NCBI GenBank assembly: GCA_022508865.1
Contig: JAFLUK010000009.1
Coordinates: forward strand, 1-24,044
From: Oscillospiraceae bacterium
GTDB lineage: Bacteria > Bacillota > Clostridia > Oscillospirales > Acutalibacteraceae
Direction: 5' to 3'
DNA length: 24,044 nucleotides
Positions 6,737 through 14,026 of the stretch are shown here, piece by piece. Both the position numbers and the translations under genes were made by a program. The first letter of the stretch is position 1, and each line of letters opens with the position of its first letter. Below the pieces are notes generated by a model that was not told the DNA's origin, searched no databases, and saw only the letters and a list, made by a program, of their open reading frames with translations.

Positions 6737-7498
6737 TTATTCTATCATTCTGACTTCTGCATTTTCCCCGTCTCCGTCAATTCTTACACGCTTGCCCTTT
6801 ACAAGCTCAAGTACGGCAAGGAAGGTTGCAACCAAGTCACTTTTGCCATCTGCGGCTTCAAATAGCGTTCTGTATTTCACGGTATTACCTCTGTATAGCT
6901 TACGCATTACAGTGATAATTTTTGAGGAAACTGAAACAATTTTTTTGCTCACTATGCCGGAAAACGCTTCCTTTGGCGGCGGCAGCTTTGCCTTTCCCCT
7001 GCCAACTGCCGAAACAAAAGCCTTTGCAATGTCAATCGGGTTATGACTTCTGTCATAAGTTGTGTCAAAGTTCATTTTGCCGGGAGCCTTGGTAAAATAA
7101 TCAAAACATACCATTGGCGCAAGCTTTGTTGCAATTTCTTTACACAGTTTATACTCGATAAGCTGTCCTGTCAGTTCCTTTTGCAGCTGTTCTGCCTCTT
7201 CCTCATACTTTGGCAGCAGCATTACAGATTTGATATACACAAGGCGGCTTGCCATCTGCAAAAATTCAGAGGCAATGTCCATTTCCTCCTGCTGCATAAT
7301 GTTTATCTGTTCCATATACTGGTCTATAAGCTCTGTAATTACAATATCGCAAATATCAATTTTGTTCTTTGCAATAAGTGTAAGAAGCAAATCCAAGGGA
7401 CCGTCAAAAACATCTGTATGATAGAGAAACTTGTTTTCTGTATTAAAGTTATTTTCTGCTATATTTACTGCTTCTATACTGTTGATATTCTCACTCAT
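6737..7498 (-). CDS. scpA: Segregation and condensation protein A
   Basis: Kleisin subunit that bridges the SMC heads of bacterial condensin and binds ScpB. The 253-residue product has the diagnostic N-terminal kleisin motif FDGPLDLLLTLIAKNKIDI, then DQYMEQI and ASEFLQMASRLVYIKSVMLL. The C-terminal winged-helix includes VATFLAVLELVKGKRVRI. Length matches the family. ATG at 7498 has GGAAGTG upstream. It is 52 bases downstream of the M50 protease and directly precedes scpB. Placement behind a site-2-protease-like gene is common in Firmicutes (the ypuF/ypuG region). Confidence 0.95.
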   Translation of the reverse strand: MSENINSIEAVNIAENNFNTENKFLYHTDVFDGPLDLLLTLIAKNKIDICDIVITELIDQYMEQINIMQQEEMDIASEFLQMASRLVYIKSVMLLPKYEEEAEQLQKELTGQLIEYKLCKEIATKLAPMVCFDYFTKAPGKMNFDTTYDRSHNPIDIAKAFVSAVGRGKAKLPPPKEAFSGIVSKKIVSVSSKIITVMRKLYRGNTVKYRTLFEAADGKSDLVATFLAVLELVKGKRVRIDGDGENAEVRMIE

Positions 7499-7550
7499 TA
7501 TTACACTTCCATAATCATTCTTTTAATCCGATAAAGTGTGGAATAAAGCT

Positions 7551-8237
7551 TTAGAAAGCCCACAGAAACGGAAGTTTTGCTATATAATCTATTCCGTCTA
7601 ACACAAAGTTACTGATATACATAAGGGGAGTACTTAAATATCCTGTCCACAAAAGTGCAAACAGGGCAATCATAATATAGTTCTCATACTGATAAAAGAA
7701 GTTGACAGCCTTGTTTGGCAGGAACAAAAACATTATTTTTGAGCCGTCAAGAGGCGGAATCGGAATAAGATTGAATACAGCAAGATAAACATTCACCTGT
7801 ATATAGAAGTTAAGAAATATAAAAACATATCTGAACACTTCATTATAAACAAAGGAAACCGGTAAAAAAGTAAGACAACCATAAAGTATCAATCCACCTG
7901 CTAAAGCAGCCAAAAGATTAGCTACAGGTCCCATAACGGCTGTGACAGCCATACCAACCTTTTCATTTTTAAAATTTCTTGAGTCAACGGGAACAGGCTT
8001 TGCCCAACCAAATCCAAAGCAGAGCAGGAAAATAGAGCCCATTACATCAATGTGTGCCAGTGGGTTAAAGGAAAGTCTGCCTCGATATTTTACAGACCTG
8101 TCACCCAGCTTGTAGGCGGTAAAGGCGTGTGCCCATTCGTGAAAGGGTAAAACAAGAAAAATAATTGCAACCATAGCCAAAATATAAGCTACAACCTCGC
8201 CAAAATCCATATTGCCACGAATTATATCAAATAACAT
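7551..8237 (-). CDS. M50 family site-2-type metalloprotease, membrane
   Basis: Integral-membrane zinc peptidase of the short FtsH-independent M50 type found next to scpA in Clostridia and Bacillus. The zinc site HEWAH (H33, E34, H37) sits in an early hydrophobic segment, and NLIPIPPLDGSK (D164) supplies the third ligand. About five hydrophobic segments span the 228 residues. No PDZ domain is present, unlike RseP/SpoIVFB-like relatives with extra domains. ATG at 8237 is chosen over GTG at 8246 because AGGTG sits six bases before the ATG while nothing precedes the GTG. It is first in the unit running to 2939, with a promoter at 8319-8347. The substrate is unknown. Confidence 0.9.
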   Translation of the reverse strand: MLFDIIRGNMDFGEVVAYILAMVAIIFLVLPFHEWAHAFTAYKLGDRSVKYRGRLSFNPLAHIDVMGSIFLLCFGFGWAKPVPVDSRNFKNEKVGMAVTAVMGPVANLLAALAGGLILYGCLTFLPVSFVYNEVFRYVFIFLNFYIQVNVYLAVFNLIPIPPLDGSKIMFLFLPNKAVNFFYQYENYIMIALFALLWTGYLSTPLMYISNFVLDGIDYIAKLPFLWAF

Positions 8238-8318
8238 AAATTTCACCTAATTCACAAACACTGTGTATTTTCTGAACTATATCATCTGCATTACAGCACA
8301 GACAAATATATTCATTTT

Positions 8319-8347
8319 ATTATATAATAAATGTAAAAAAAATACAA
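8319..8347 (-). promoter_or_regulatory. SigA-like promoter of the M50-scpA-scpB-ytfIJ-dac-rluB unit
   Basis: Minus-strand reading: -35 TTGTAT (8347-8342), 17-base spacer containing a T-run, -10 TATAAT (8324-8319). It has the same -35 and spacing as the promoter at 2784-2812. It lies about 80 bases upstream of the M50 start and back to back with the rpmB promoter. Confidence 0.65.
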
Positions 8348-8395
8348 GGATTATAGAGCACTTTTGACTTTTTCTGCCTAAATTTAAAAAAACAC

Positions 8396-8424
8396 TTGCA
8401 AAAAAGGGAATTATCTGTTATTAT
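8396..8424 (+). promoter_or_regulatory. Promoter of rpmB
   Basis: Plus strand: -35 TTGCAA (8396-8401), 17-base spacer, -10 TATTAT (8419-8424) with the extended -10 TG at 8416-8417 and one intervening base. A small palindrome (GTTAT-T-ATAAC, 8417-8427) overlaps the -10. The distance to the L28 start (8473) is about 48 bases, with a strong AGGAGGTG ribosome site at 8459-8465. Confidence 0.7.
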
Positions 8425-8472
8425 AACATAGTTGAAAAAATAACGATGACTATTTTAAGGAGGTGCAGACAC

Positions 8473-8664
8473 ATGGCTAAATGTGAATTCTGCGGTAAAG
8501 GCGTTACTTTTGGTATTAAGGTATCTCACTCACACAGACGTTCCAACAGAACTTGGAAGCCTAATGTTCAGAGAGTTAAGGCTATTGTTGACGGTCAGCC
8601 AAAGCGTGTTTACGCTTGCACCCGTTGCTTACGTACACCCGGTAAGGTTACAAGAGCAGTCTAA
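8473..8664 (+). CDS. rpmB: 50S ribosomal protein L28, zinc-binding (C+) form
   Basis: Structural protein of the large ribosomal subunit. The 63-residue product matches L28 throughout: SHSHRRSNRTWKPNVQRV and GKVTRAV at the end. Two CxxC pairs (C4-x2-C7 in CEFCGKG and C49-x2-C52 in CTRC) mark the zinc-ribbon form, unlike B. subtilis L28, which lacks them. ATG at 8473 is chosen because AGGAGGTG is well placed before it and MAKCEFCG is the normal L28 start; the frame is open upstream to 8446 but that extension has no ribosome site. It is the only plus-strand gene in the window, with its own promoter and terminator. Confidence 0.97.
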   Translation: MAKCEFCGKGVTFGIKVSHSHRRSNRTWKPNVQRVKAIVDGQPKRVYACTRCLRTPGKVTRAV

Positions 8665-8684
8665 TAAATTAATATTAAAAAGTT

Positions 8685-8714
8685 AGACCGAAGTCATTTT
8701 GGGGACTTCGGTCT
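8685..8714. terminator. Bidirectional Rho-independent terminator between rpmB and the GHL10 gene
   Basis: A perfect 11-base stem, AGACCGAAGTC pairing with GACTTCGGTCT around an 8-base loop, is followed on the plus strand by a T-rich run (8714-8723). On the minus strand it is followed by AACTTTTT (from the A-run at 8677-8681). It lies between two convergent genes and can serve both. Confidence 0.88.
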
Positions 8715-8725
8715 TTTTCTTTTGT

Positions 8726-9895
8726 CTATTTATTAAATTCCTTTGTTAGATTATTAATCTCTCCCTTTGCTCTTTTGGAAACAGTGTTTTCATACCTGAA
8801 AACACTTACACCATTTGCATTGTATTTATTAAGTGCCTTTCTGTATTCCCTTGCAAGCACATTACTTTTGCTGCGCCATGCTCCCTTATCTGCTTTTTTT
8901 GACCCTGCTTTATAGCCTGCAAGTCCTACATAAAATTTTAAACCGTTGTGTAATTTCAGCTTTGTCCATGGAATCATTGCTCTATCAAAGGTTACACTGC
9001 CTTTGTTTTCTATCCCCCAATAGAGCTGTGGACAAATATAGTCTATGTAACCCTTTTTTTCACACCATGTTTTTACATCTGCATAAAGATATTTATTGTT
9101 ATCATAGTAGCCCTGGGGGGATATTCCAAATTGCACCCGAGGATTAATTTCTTTGATGGAATTATAAACCCTTTTAACCATATTGTTAATTTTGGAAAAT
9201 CTCCATTTGGATAAAGATTTTGGATTTTTAACACTGTTTTTATATTTTGTGTACTGGGTTTTGTCAAATTTTGCAGAAGTAGTTGGATAGAAATAGTCGT
9301 CAAACTGGACACCGTCAACATCGTAATTTTTTACAATTTCCTTCACGCCCTTAACTATGAGATTAGTAGTCCTTTTCAGTGCAGGATTAAGGTAAACATC
9401 ATTTTTCCACTTCACACCAATACTTTTATTCTTTTTATAGGGATTATTACCGGAAAGATATTTGGGCTGATTATTAAGCCGCACTCTGTAGGGATTTATC
9501 CATGCATGAATTGACATACCTGATTGATGTATCTTTTTCACCATATATTCAAGAGGATCATAGTCAATTTTTGCGCCCTGTTTTCCTGTTAAAATATGAG
9601 AAACAGGAAAAAATTTTGATTTATAAAGGGCATCATTAAAAGGTCTTACCTGAACTATCAAGGTATTAAAACCCCTTGTTTTTGAATTATTGACTATTTT
9701 GTCAAACTTATTTTTAAAGGCAGAAAAGGACTTATCCCAGGTGTTCATAGATAGGTCAATATAACTTACCCAGACAGCTTTCATAACACTTTGGGTATTG
9801 GAACTATAATTTGCTGCTGCCCTGCTGTTAAATGGCACTGACAGCATTATCACTATGCTTATCATCAATGCCATTGTACCTTTTACCACTTTCAT
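8726..9895 (-). CDS. Secreted GHL10/DUF187 family glycoside-hydrolase-like protein
   Basis: Exported protein with the glycosyl-hydrolase-like 10 (DUF187, YngK-like) TIM barrel. Residues 1-27 form a signal peptide ending SRAAA. The barrel follows: VMKAVWVSYIDL, GFNTLIVQVRPFNDALYKS, KFFPVSHIL, MSIHAWINPYRV, VKNYDVDGVQFDDYFYP (about residue 200, with the acidic pair typical of barrel-end catalytic positions), and RVQFGISPQG. The 389 residues are a single domain with no cell-wall anchor or binding module. AAGGAGC precedes ATG at 9895. Members in Gram-positives are thought to act on cell-wall glycan or other extracellular sugars; the substrate here is unknown. It has its own promoter and converges on rpmB. 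Confidence 0.88.
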   Translation of the reverse strand: MKVVKGTMALMISIVIMLSVPFNSRAAANYSSNTQSVMKAVWVSYIDLSMNTWDKSFSAFKNKFDKIVNNSKTRGFNTLIVQVRPFNDALYKSKFFPVSHILTGKQGAKIDYDPLEYMVKKIHQSGMSIHAWINPYRVRLNNQPKYLSGNNPYKKNKSIGVKWKNDVYLNPALKRTTNLIVKGVKEIVKNYDVDGVQFDDYFYPTTSAKFDKTQYTKYKNSVKNPKSLSKWRFSKINNMVKRVYNSIKEINPRVQFGISPQGYYDNNKYLYADVKTWCEKKGYIDYICPQLYWGIENKGSVTFDRAMIPWTKLKLHNGLKFYVGLAGYKAGSKKADKGAWRSKSNVLAREYRKALNKYNANGVSVFRYENTVSKRAKGEINNLTKEFNK

Positions 9896-9921
9896 TATTT
9901 TCAGCTCCTTTTGTTGATTTG

Positions 9922-9950
9922 ATTATAACACCGGGGCAAAATTGTAACAA
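9922..9950 (-). promoter_or_regulatory. Promoter of the GHL10-family gene
   Basis: Minus strand: -35 TTGTTA (9950-9945), 17-base spacer, -10 TATAAT (9927-9922) with extended -10 TGT directly before it. It lies about 27 bases upstream of the start codon, giving a short leader, and downstream of the alaS terminator. Confidence 0.72.
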
Positions 9951-9991
9951 TGATAACATTTTTCCAATTACTTTATTATAACTTATAAAAA

Positions 9992-10021
9992 CAGGCTGTT
10001 CTGCAGAAGCAAAACAGCCTG
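9992..10021 (-). terminator. Rho-independent terminator after alaS
   Basis: A 9-base stem, CAGGCTGTT pairing with AACAGCCTG around a 12-base loop, is followed on the minus strand by TTTTTAT. It sits about 40 bases past the alaS stop, closing the unit that begins at thyX. Confidence 0.82.
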
Positions 10022-10058
10022 AATGTTTATTTATTATTAATATATTTCTATATAAGAA

Positions 10059-12704
10059 TTATTCTATGCCAAGCTCATCAATCATAGACTTGATGATACT
10101 TTCAGCACCGATGATTGCATCGTCAACCTTTGAAACATCTTTGGCGCCTGCCATAGCCATATTAGGCTTACCGCCGCCGTTGCCTCCTGCTATCTGCGCA
10201 ACCTGCTTTACAATATTGCCTGCCTTTAGTCCATGAGCAATTGCATCCTTGCCGCAACCGCAAATGAATGTAACCTTGTCGCCTGAAATACCTGCAAGTA
10301 CAATAACTGTCATTGGCTTGTTGTCTGTTGCCCTTGAACAAATATCACGGAGAGTATCTGTCGGCGCATCATTGATTGCAACGGAAATAATACGAACACC
10401 TTTATATCTTTGAGCGTTCTTGAACAAATCCTGGGTTGCGTTCTGTGCCAGCTTCTTATTAAGCTCGTCAATCTTCTTTTCTTTTGCCTTTAGTTCCTCG
10501 GCAATGCGAATTGCGCCCTGAACCAACTCTTTTGGATTGTTAATTTTCAGTGCATCAGTACAACGGTTAACCACATAGAGAGCACTGTCAAGATAGTTAA
10601 GTACACCCTGACCTGTTACAGCTTCTATTCTTCTTACACCTGAGGCAACAGAACTTTCTGACTTAATCTTAAAAAGACCAATGTGTGATGTATTTTTAAC
10701 ATGAGTACCGCCGCAGAATTCAATTGAAAAATCACCTGCATTTACTACTCTTACTCTATCTCCATACTTTTCGCCGAAAAGCATCATAGCTCCCATTTTT
10801 TTGGCCTCATCAATACCCATTTCTTCAGAAATAACATCAAGCTGGGCAAAGATTTTTTCGTTTACAATAGCCTCAACCTTTGAAATTTCATCAGCTGTAA
10901 GAGCTTCAAAATGTGTAAAGTCAAATCGGAAATAGTCGTCAGAAACAAGCTGACCTGCCTGTTCAACATGAGTACCGAGAAGTTCCCTGAGTGCTGCCTG
11001 CAAAAGGTGAGCCGCTGTATGGTTGCGTGTTATGTTCATTCTCTTGTTGCTGTCGATTTCAGCCTCTACAACATCACCGATTTGAAGCATACCCTTATCC
11101 ACAGAAACACTGTGAAGGAAAATACCCGAAGGATCCTTGGTGGTATCATTAACAACAAGAGCAATGTTGTCGTTGACAATCATACCTGTGTCCCCAACCT
11201 GACCGCCGCTTTCTGCATAGAAAGGTGTTTTATCAAGAATTACAATGCCGTTTTCTCCCTCAAGGAGTGTTTCTACTCTTTGGCCGTCCTTTACAATTGC
11301 CGCAACCTTGGCTTCGCTCATAGTGTATTTGTATCCGGTGAATTCTGTTTTGCAAATATCTGTAAGGTCGGTGCTTTCAGAAATCCATGCATCAGCACCT
11401 GCATTTTTGCGGGCATCTCTGGAACGCTTTTTCTGCTCTTTGAGAAGTGAAGTAAATCTGTCTATATCAACAGACATTCCCTTTTCTCCAACAATTTCCT
11501 TAATCAAATCTATTGGGAAACCAAATGTATCGTTAAGCTTGAAGGCGTCATCACCTGAAAGAATTTTTGACTCTGCCTTTACAATCAATTCTTCAAGAAG
11601 CTGTAGTCCCTGATCAATTGTTTTGCCAAAGTTTTCTTCTTCAACCTCAATGAGTTTTACAATAAAATCTCTCTTATCACGGAGTTCGGGATATGCACCC
11701 TCATTGTCCTTGATTACTGTATCTGCAACCTCAAAGAGGAATGGCTTATTGTAGCCTAAAATTCTGCCGTGACGAGCAGCTCTTCTCAAGAGTCTTCGAA
11801 GAACATATCCTCTGCCTTCATTTGACGGCATAACACCGTCACCAATCATGAAGGTGGTGGAGCGGATATGGTCGGTAATAACACGGAGAGAAATATCCTT
11901 TTTGTCGTCCTCGCCGTAGTTTACACCTACAATTGAGGAAATATGCTTCATAGTGTTTTGAACAGTATCAACAAGGAAAAGGTTGTCCACACCCTGCATT
12001 ACACAGGCAAGTCTTTCAAGACCCATACCTGTATCAATGTTGGGGTTTGCAAGGGGTGTGTAATTATTGTTGCCGTCATTATCAAACTGGGTGAAAACTA
12101 AATTCCAAACCTCCATAAAACGGTCACACTCACAGCCAACCTTACAGTCAGGACTGCCGCATCCGTGGTTTTCTCCACGGTCATAGTAAATTTCAGAACA
12201 AGGACCACATGGGCCGCTGCCGTGTTCCCAGAAGTTATCTGCCTTGCCAAGACGAACCATATGGCTTTCTTCTACGCCAACTTCCTTGGTCCAGATGTCA
12301 AAGGCTTCGTCGTCCTCCTGATATACGGAAACATACAGCTTTTCCTTTGGAATTTCAAGAACCTCTGTAAAAAATTCCCAAGCCCAGGCAGTTGCTTCCC
12401 TCTTGAAATAGTCACCAAATGAGAAGTTACCCAGCATTTCAAAATATGTTCCGTGACGGTCTGTAATACCTACTTCTTCAATATCGGGGGTACGAATACA
12501 CTTCTGGCAGGTGGTTACTCTCTTTCTCGGAGGGGTAACCTCACCTGTGAAATACTTTTTCATTGGTGCCATACCGCTGTTAATAAGCAGAAGGCTGTTG
12601 TCGTCCTTTGGAATAAGGGGAAACGAGGGAAGTCTGAGGCATCCCTTTGATTCCATAAATGATAGGAACTTTTCTCTAAGTTCATTAAGTCCTGTCCATT
12701 GCAT
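10059..12704 (-). CDS. alaS: Alanyl-tRNA synthetase
   Basis: Charges tRNA-Ala with alanine in the cytoplasm and clears mischarged serine or glycine. The 881-residue product is full length. The class II catalytic core begins MQWTGLNELREKFLSFMESKG, with GTYFEMLGNFSFGDYF (about 85-100) and the NPNIDTGMGLERL motif (about 220-232). The editing domain has HTAAH (H562, H566) and CGGTH (C664, H668), the zinc-binding quartet. A C-Ala domain with a coiled-coil linker (about 735-755) and GGNGGGKPNMAMAG completes it. A Cys-rich insert (about 166-193) also occurs in many bacterial AlaRS. GGAGAGAG lies upstream of ATG at 12704. It is 60 bases after the U32 gene and probably last in the thyX unit. The gap is too short for a T-box leader. 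Confidence 0.97.
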   Translation of the reverse strand: MQWTGLNELREKFLSFMESKGCLRLPSFPLIPKDDNSLLLINSGMAPMKKYFTGEVTPPRKRVTTCQKCIRTPDIEEVGITDRHGTYFEMLGNFSFGDYFKREATAWAWEFFTEVLEIPKEKLYVSVYQEDDEAFDIWTKEVGVEESHMVRLGKADNFWEHGSGPCGPCSEIYYDRGENHGCGSPDCKVGCECDRFMEVWNLVFTQFDNDGNNNYTPLANPNIDTGMGLERLACVMQGVDNLFLVDTVQNTMKHISSIVGVNYGEDDKKDISLRVITDHIRSTTFMIGDGVMPSNEGRGYVLRRLLRRAARHGRILGYNKPFLFEVADTVIKDNEGAYPELRDKRDFIVKLIEVEEENFGKTIDQGLQLLEELIVKAESKILSGDDAFKLNDTFGFPIDLIKEIVGEKGMSVDIDRFTSLLKEQKKRSRDARKNAGADAWISESTDLTDICKTEFTGYKYTMSEAKVAAIVKDGQRVETLLEGENGIVILDKTPFYAESGGQVGDTGMIVNDNIALVVNDTTKDPSGIFLHSVSVDKGMLQIGDVVEAEIDSNKRMNITRNHTAAHLLQAALRELLGTHVEQAGQLVSDDYFRFDFTHFEALTADEISKVEAIVNEKIFAQLDVISEEMGIDEAKKMGAMMLFGEKYGDRVRVVNAGDFSIEFCGGTHVKNTSHIGLFKIKSESSVASGVRRIEAVTGQGVLNYLDSALYVVNRCTDALKINNPKELVQGAIRIAEELKAKEKKIDELNKKLAQNATQDLFKNAQRYKGVRIISVAINDAPTDTLRDICSRATDNKPMTVIVLAGISGDKVTFICGCGKDAIAHGLKAGNIVKQVAQIAGGNGGGKPNMAMAGAKDVSKVDDAIIGAESIIKSMIDELGIE

Positions 12705-12764
12705 TATTCTCTCTCCTTAATTAAAATATATCGTAAAATTATTATTAATTACCCACTGATTATT

Positions 12765-13982
12765 TTATAAATCTCGTTTTTTTCTGATTACCGATGAAGG
12801 TGGAATTTCTTTATCTGTAGTCATTGTCAGACTTTCCATTGCGTGAGGTGCGCTGTCTACACTATCACCGAATTTGTTAACAAGACCCATGCACACTGCT
12901 TCAAAGGGTATTCCCGTTGGGGGAAGAACATCAAGAGTATCTCCCACAAGGAATTTATTCCTCTGTGTAATCTCCGCAACATTGCCTTTACTTTCTTCGC
13001 AAACGGCTACAATGTCATATTTTCTGATATATCCTCCGTTTGATGTAACCTGCCCCGGCTCTGTTCCCAGATAAAAGCCTGTGTTATATTCTCTGTGGCT
13101 GATTTTTTCAAGCTCTTCTTTTATCCACGACTTTAACACAAAGGAGTCCTTCTCCTTCATATAGTCATTAAGAGCATGACGGTAGGCATTTGTGGTTACT
13201 GCACAGTAATAGGCACTCTTTGCCCTGCCCTCAATTTTCAGCGATGATATTCCGCTTTTTACAAGTTGAGGAATATAGTCAATCATACACATATCCCTGC
13301 TGTTGTAGAGGTATGTGCCCTTGCCGCTTTCTTCCACAGGAAAAAACTGACCCTCTCTGTTTTCTTCATATAGATGGTATTTCCATCTGCATGGCTGCGC
13401 ACAATCTCCACGATTGGCATCTCTGCCTGTCATATAACTGCTGATTAAGCATCTTCCCGAAAAAGAAACACACATAGCCCCATGGACAAAGCACTCAATT
13501 TCAAGTTCTTTAGGAATTTTGGCTCTGATATCGGCAATGTCATCAAAGGTCATTTCCCTTGCAAGAACAACACGGGAAGCCCCCATATTGTACCACGCCT
13601 TGGCTGTTTCTGAATTTACAATGCCTGCTTGGGTAGAAATGTGACGCTCAACTTTTGGCGCATATTTCTTTGCAAGTTCAAACACACCAAGGTCGGCAAT
13701 TATGAATGCATCCACACCGATTTCCTGCGCATAGCTCAAGAAGTCCGGTAAAAGGGGAATTTCATTATTCCTTGGCAAGGTATTGATTGTAATATAAATC
13801 TTACTGCCATACGAATGAGCCAAATCAACTGCCTGCTTTAGTTCATCATTTTCAAAATTCTTTGATGCGGTACGCATACCAAATTCCTTGCCGGCCAGAT
13901 AAACCGCATCTGCACCAAATTGCAGGGAATTTCTGAGACATTCCATATCCCCTGCCGGTGATAAAATTTCAGGTCTTTTCAT
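12765..13982 (-). CDS. U32 family protein, TrhP-like (tRNA hydroxyuridine formation)
   Basis: U32 proteins were named peptidases, but characterised bacterial members (TrhP, RlhA, UbiU/V) are iron-sulfur enzymes of prephenate-dependent or oxygen-independent RNA and quinone hydroxylation. The 405-residue product starts MKRPEILSPAGDMECL and carries the U32 signature ECFVHGAMCVSFSGRCLIS (163-181). C171, C178, C194 (or C198) and C232 are spaced like the 4Fe-4S ligands described for UbiU. DANRGDCAQPCRWKY follows the signature. B. subtilis YrrO, a TrhP, is encoded near mltG (yrrL) and alaS, and the same neighbours occur here, so tRNA wobble-uridine hydroxylation is the likely role; this is inference from family and context. 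Only one U32 gene is visible, whereas Bacillus has a yrrN-yrrO pair. Confidence 0.88.
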   Translation of the reverse strand: MKRPEILSPAGDMECLRNSLQFGADAVYLAGKEFGMRTASKNFENDELKQAVDLAHSYGSKIYITINTLPRNNEIPLLPDFLSYAQEIGVDAFIIADLGVFELAKKYAPKVERHISTQAGIVNSETAKAWYNMGASRVVLAREMTFDDIADIRAKIPKELEIECFVHGAMCVSFSGRCLISSYMTGRDANRGDCAQPCRWKYHLYEENREGQFFPVEESGKGTYLYNSRDMCMIDYIPQLVKSGISSLKIEGRAKSAYYCAVTTNAYRHALNDYMKEKDSFVLKSWIKEELEKISHREYNTGFYLGTEPGQVTSNGGYIRKYDIVAVCEESKGNVAEITQRNKFLVGDTLDVLPPTGIPFEAVCMGLVNKFGDSVDSAPHAMESLTMTTDKEIPPSSVIRKKRDL

Positions 13983-14026
13983 AATGTTCTTCCGATTCCA
14001 ATGGTTTATATTTTTCTTCCAAAGAA

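Noticed and set aside
6345..7046. Long plus-strand open frame of 233 codons opposite scpB and scpA
   Set aside because: It lies antisense to two certain genes, crosses their boundary, is rich in Leu, Phe and Ser as expected from the complement of A/T-rich Lys/Glu codons, and shows no family motif or strong ribosome site.
8446..8472. Nine-residue N-terminal extension of L28
   Set aside because: The AGGAGGTG ribosome site and the family start both fix the start at 8473.
12705..12764. T-box or riboswitch leader for alaS
   Set aside because: Only 60 bases separate alaS from the U32 stop, too short for a T-box, and no conserved T-box sequence or terminator is visible.
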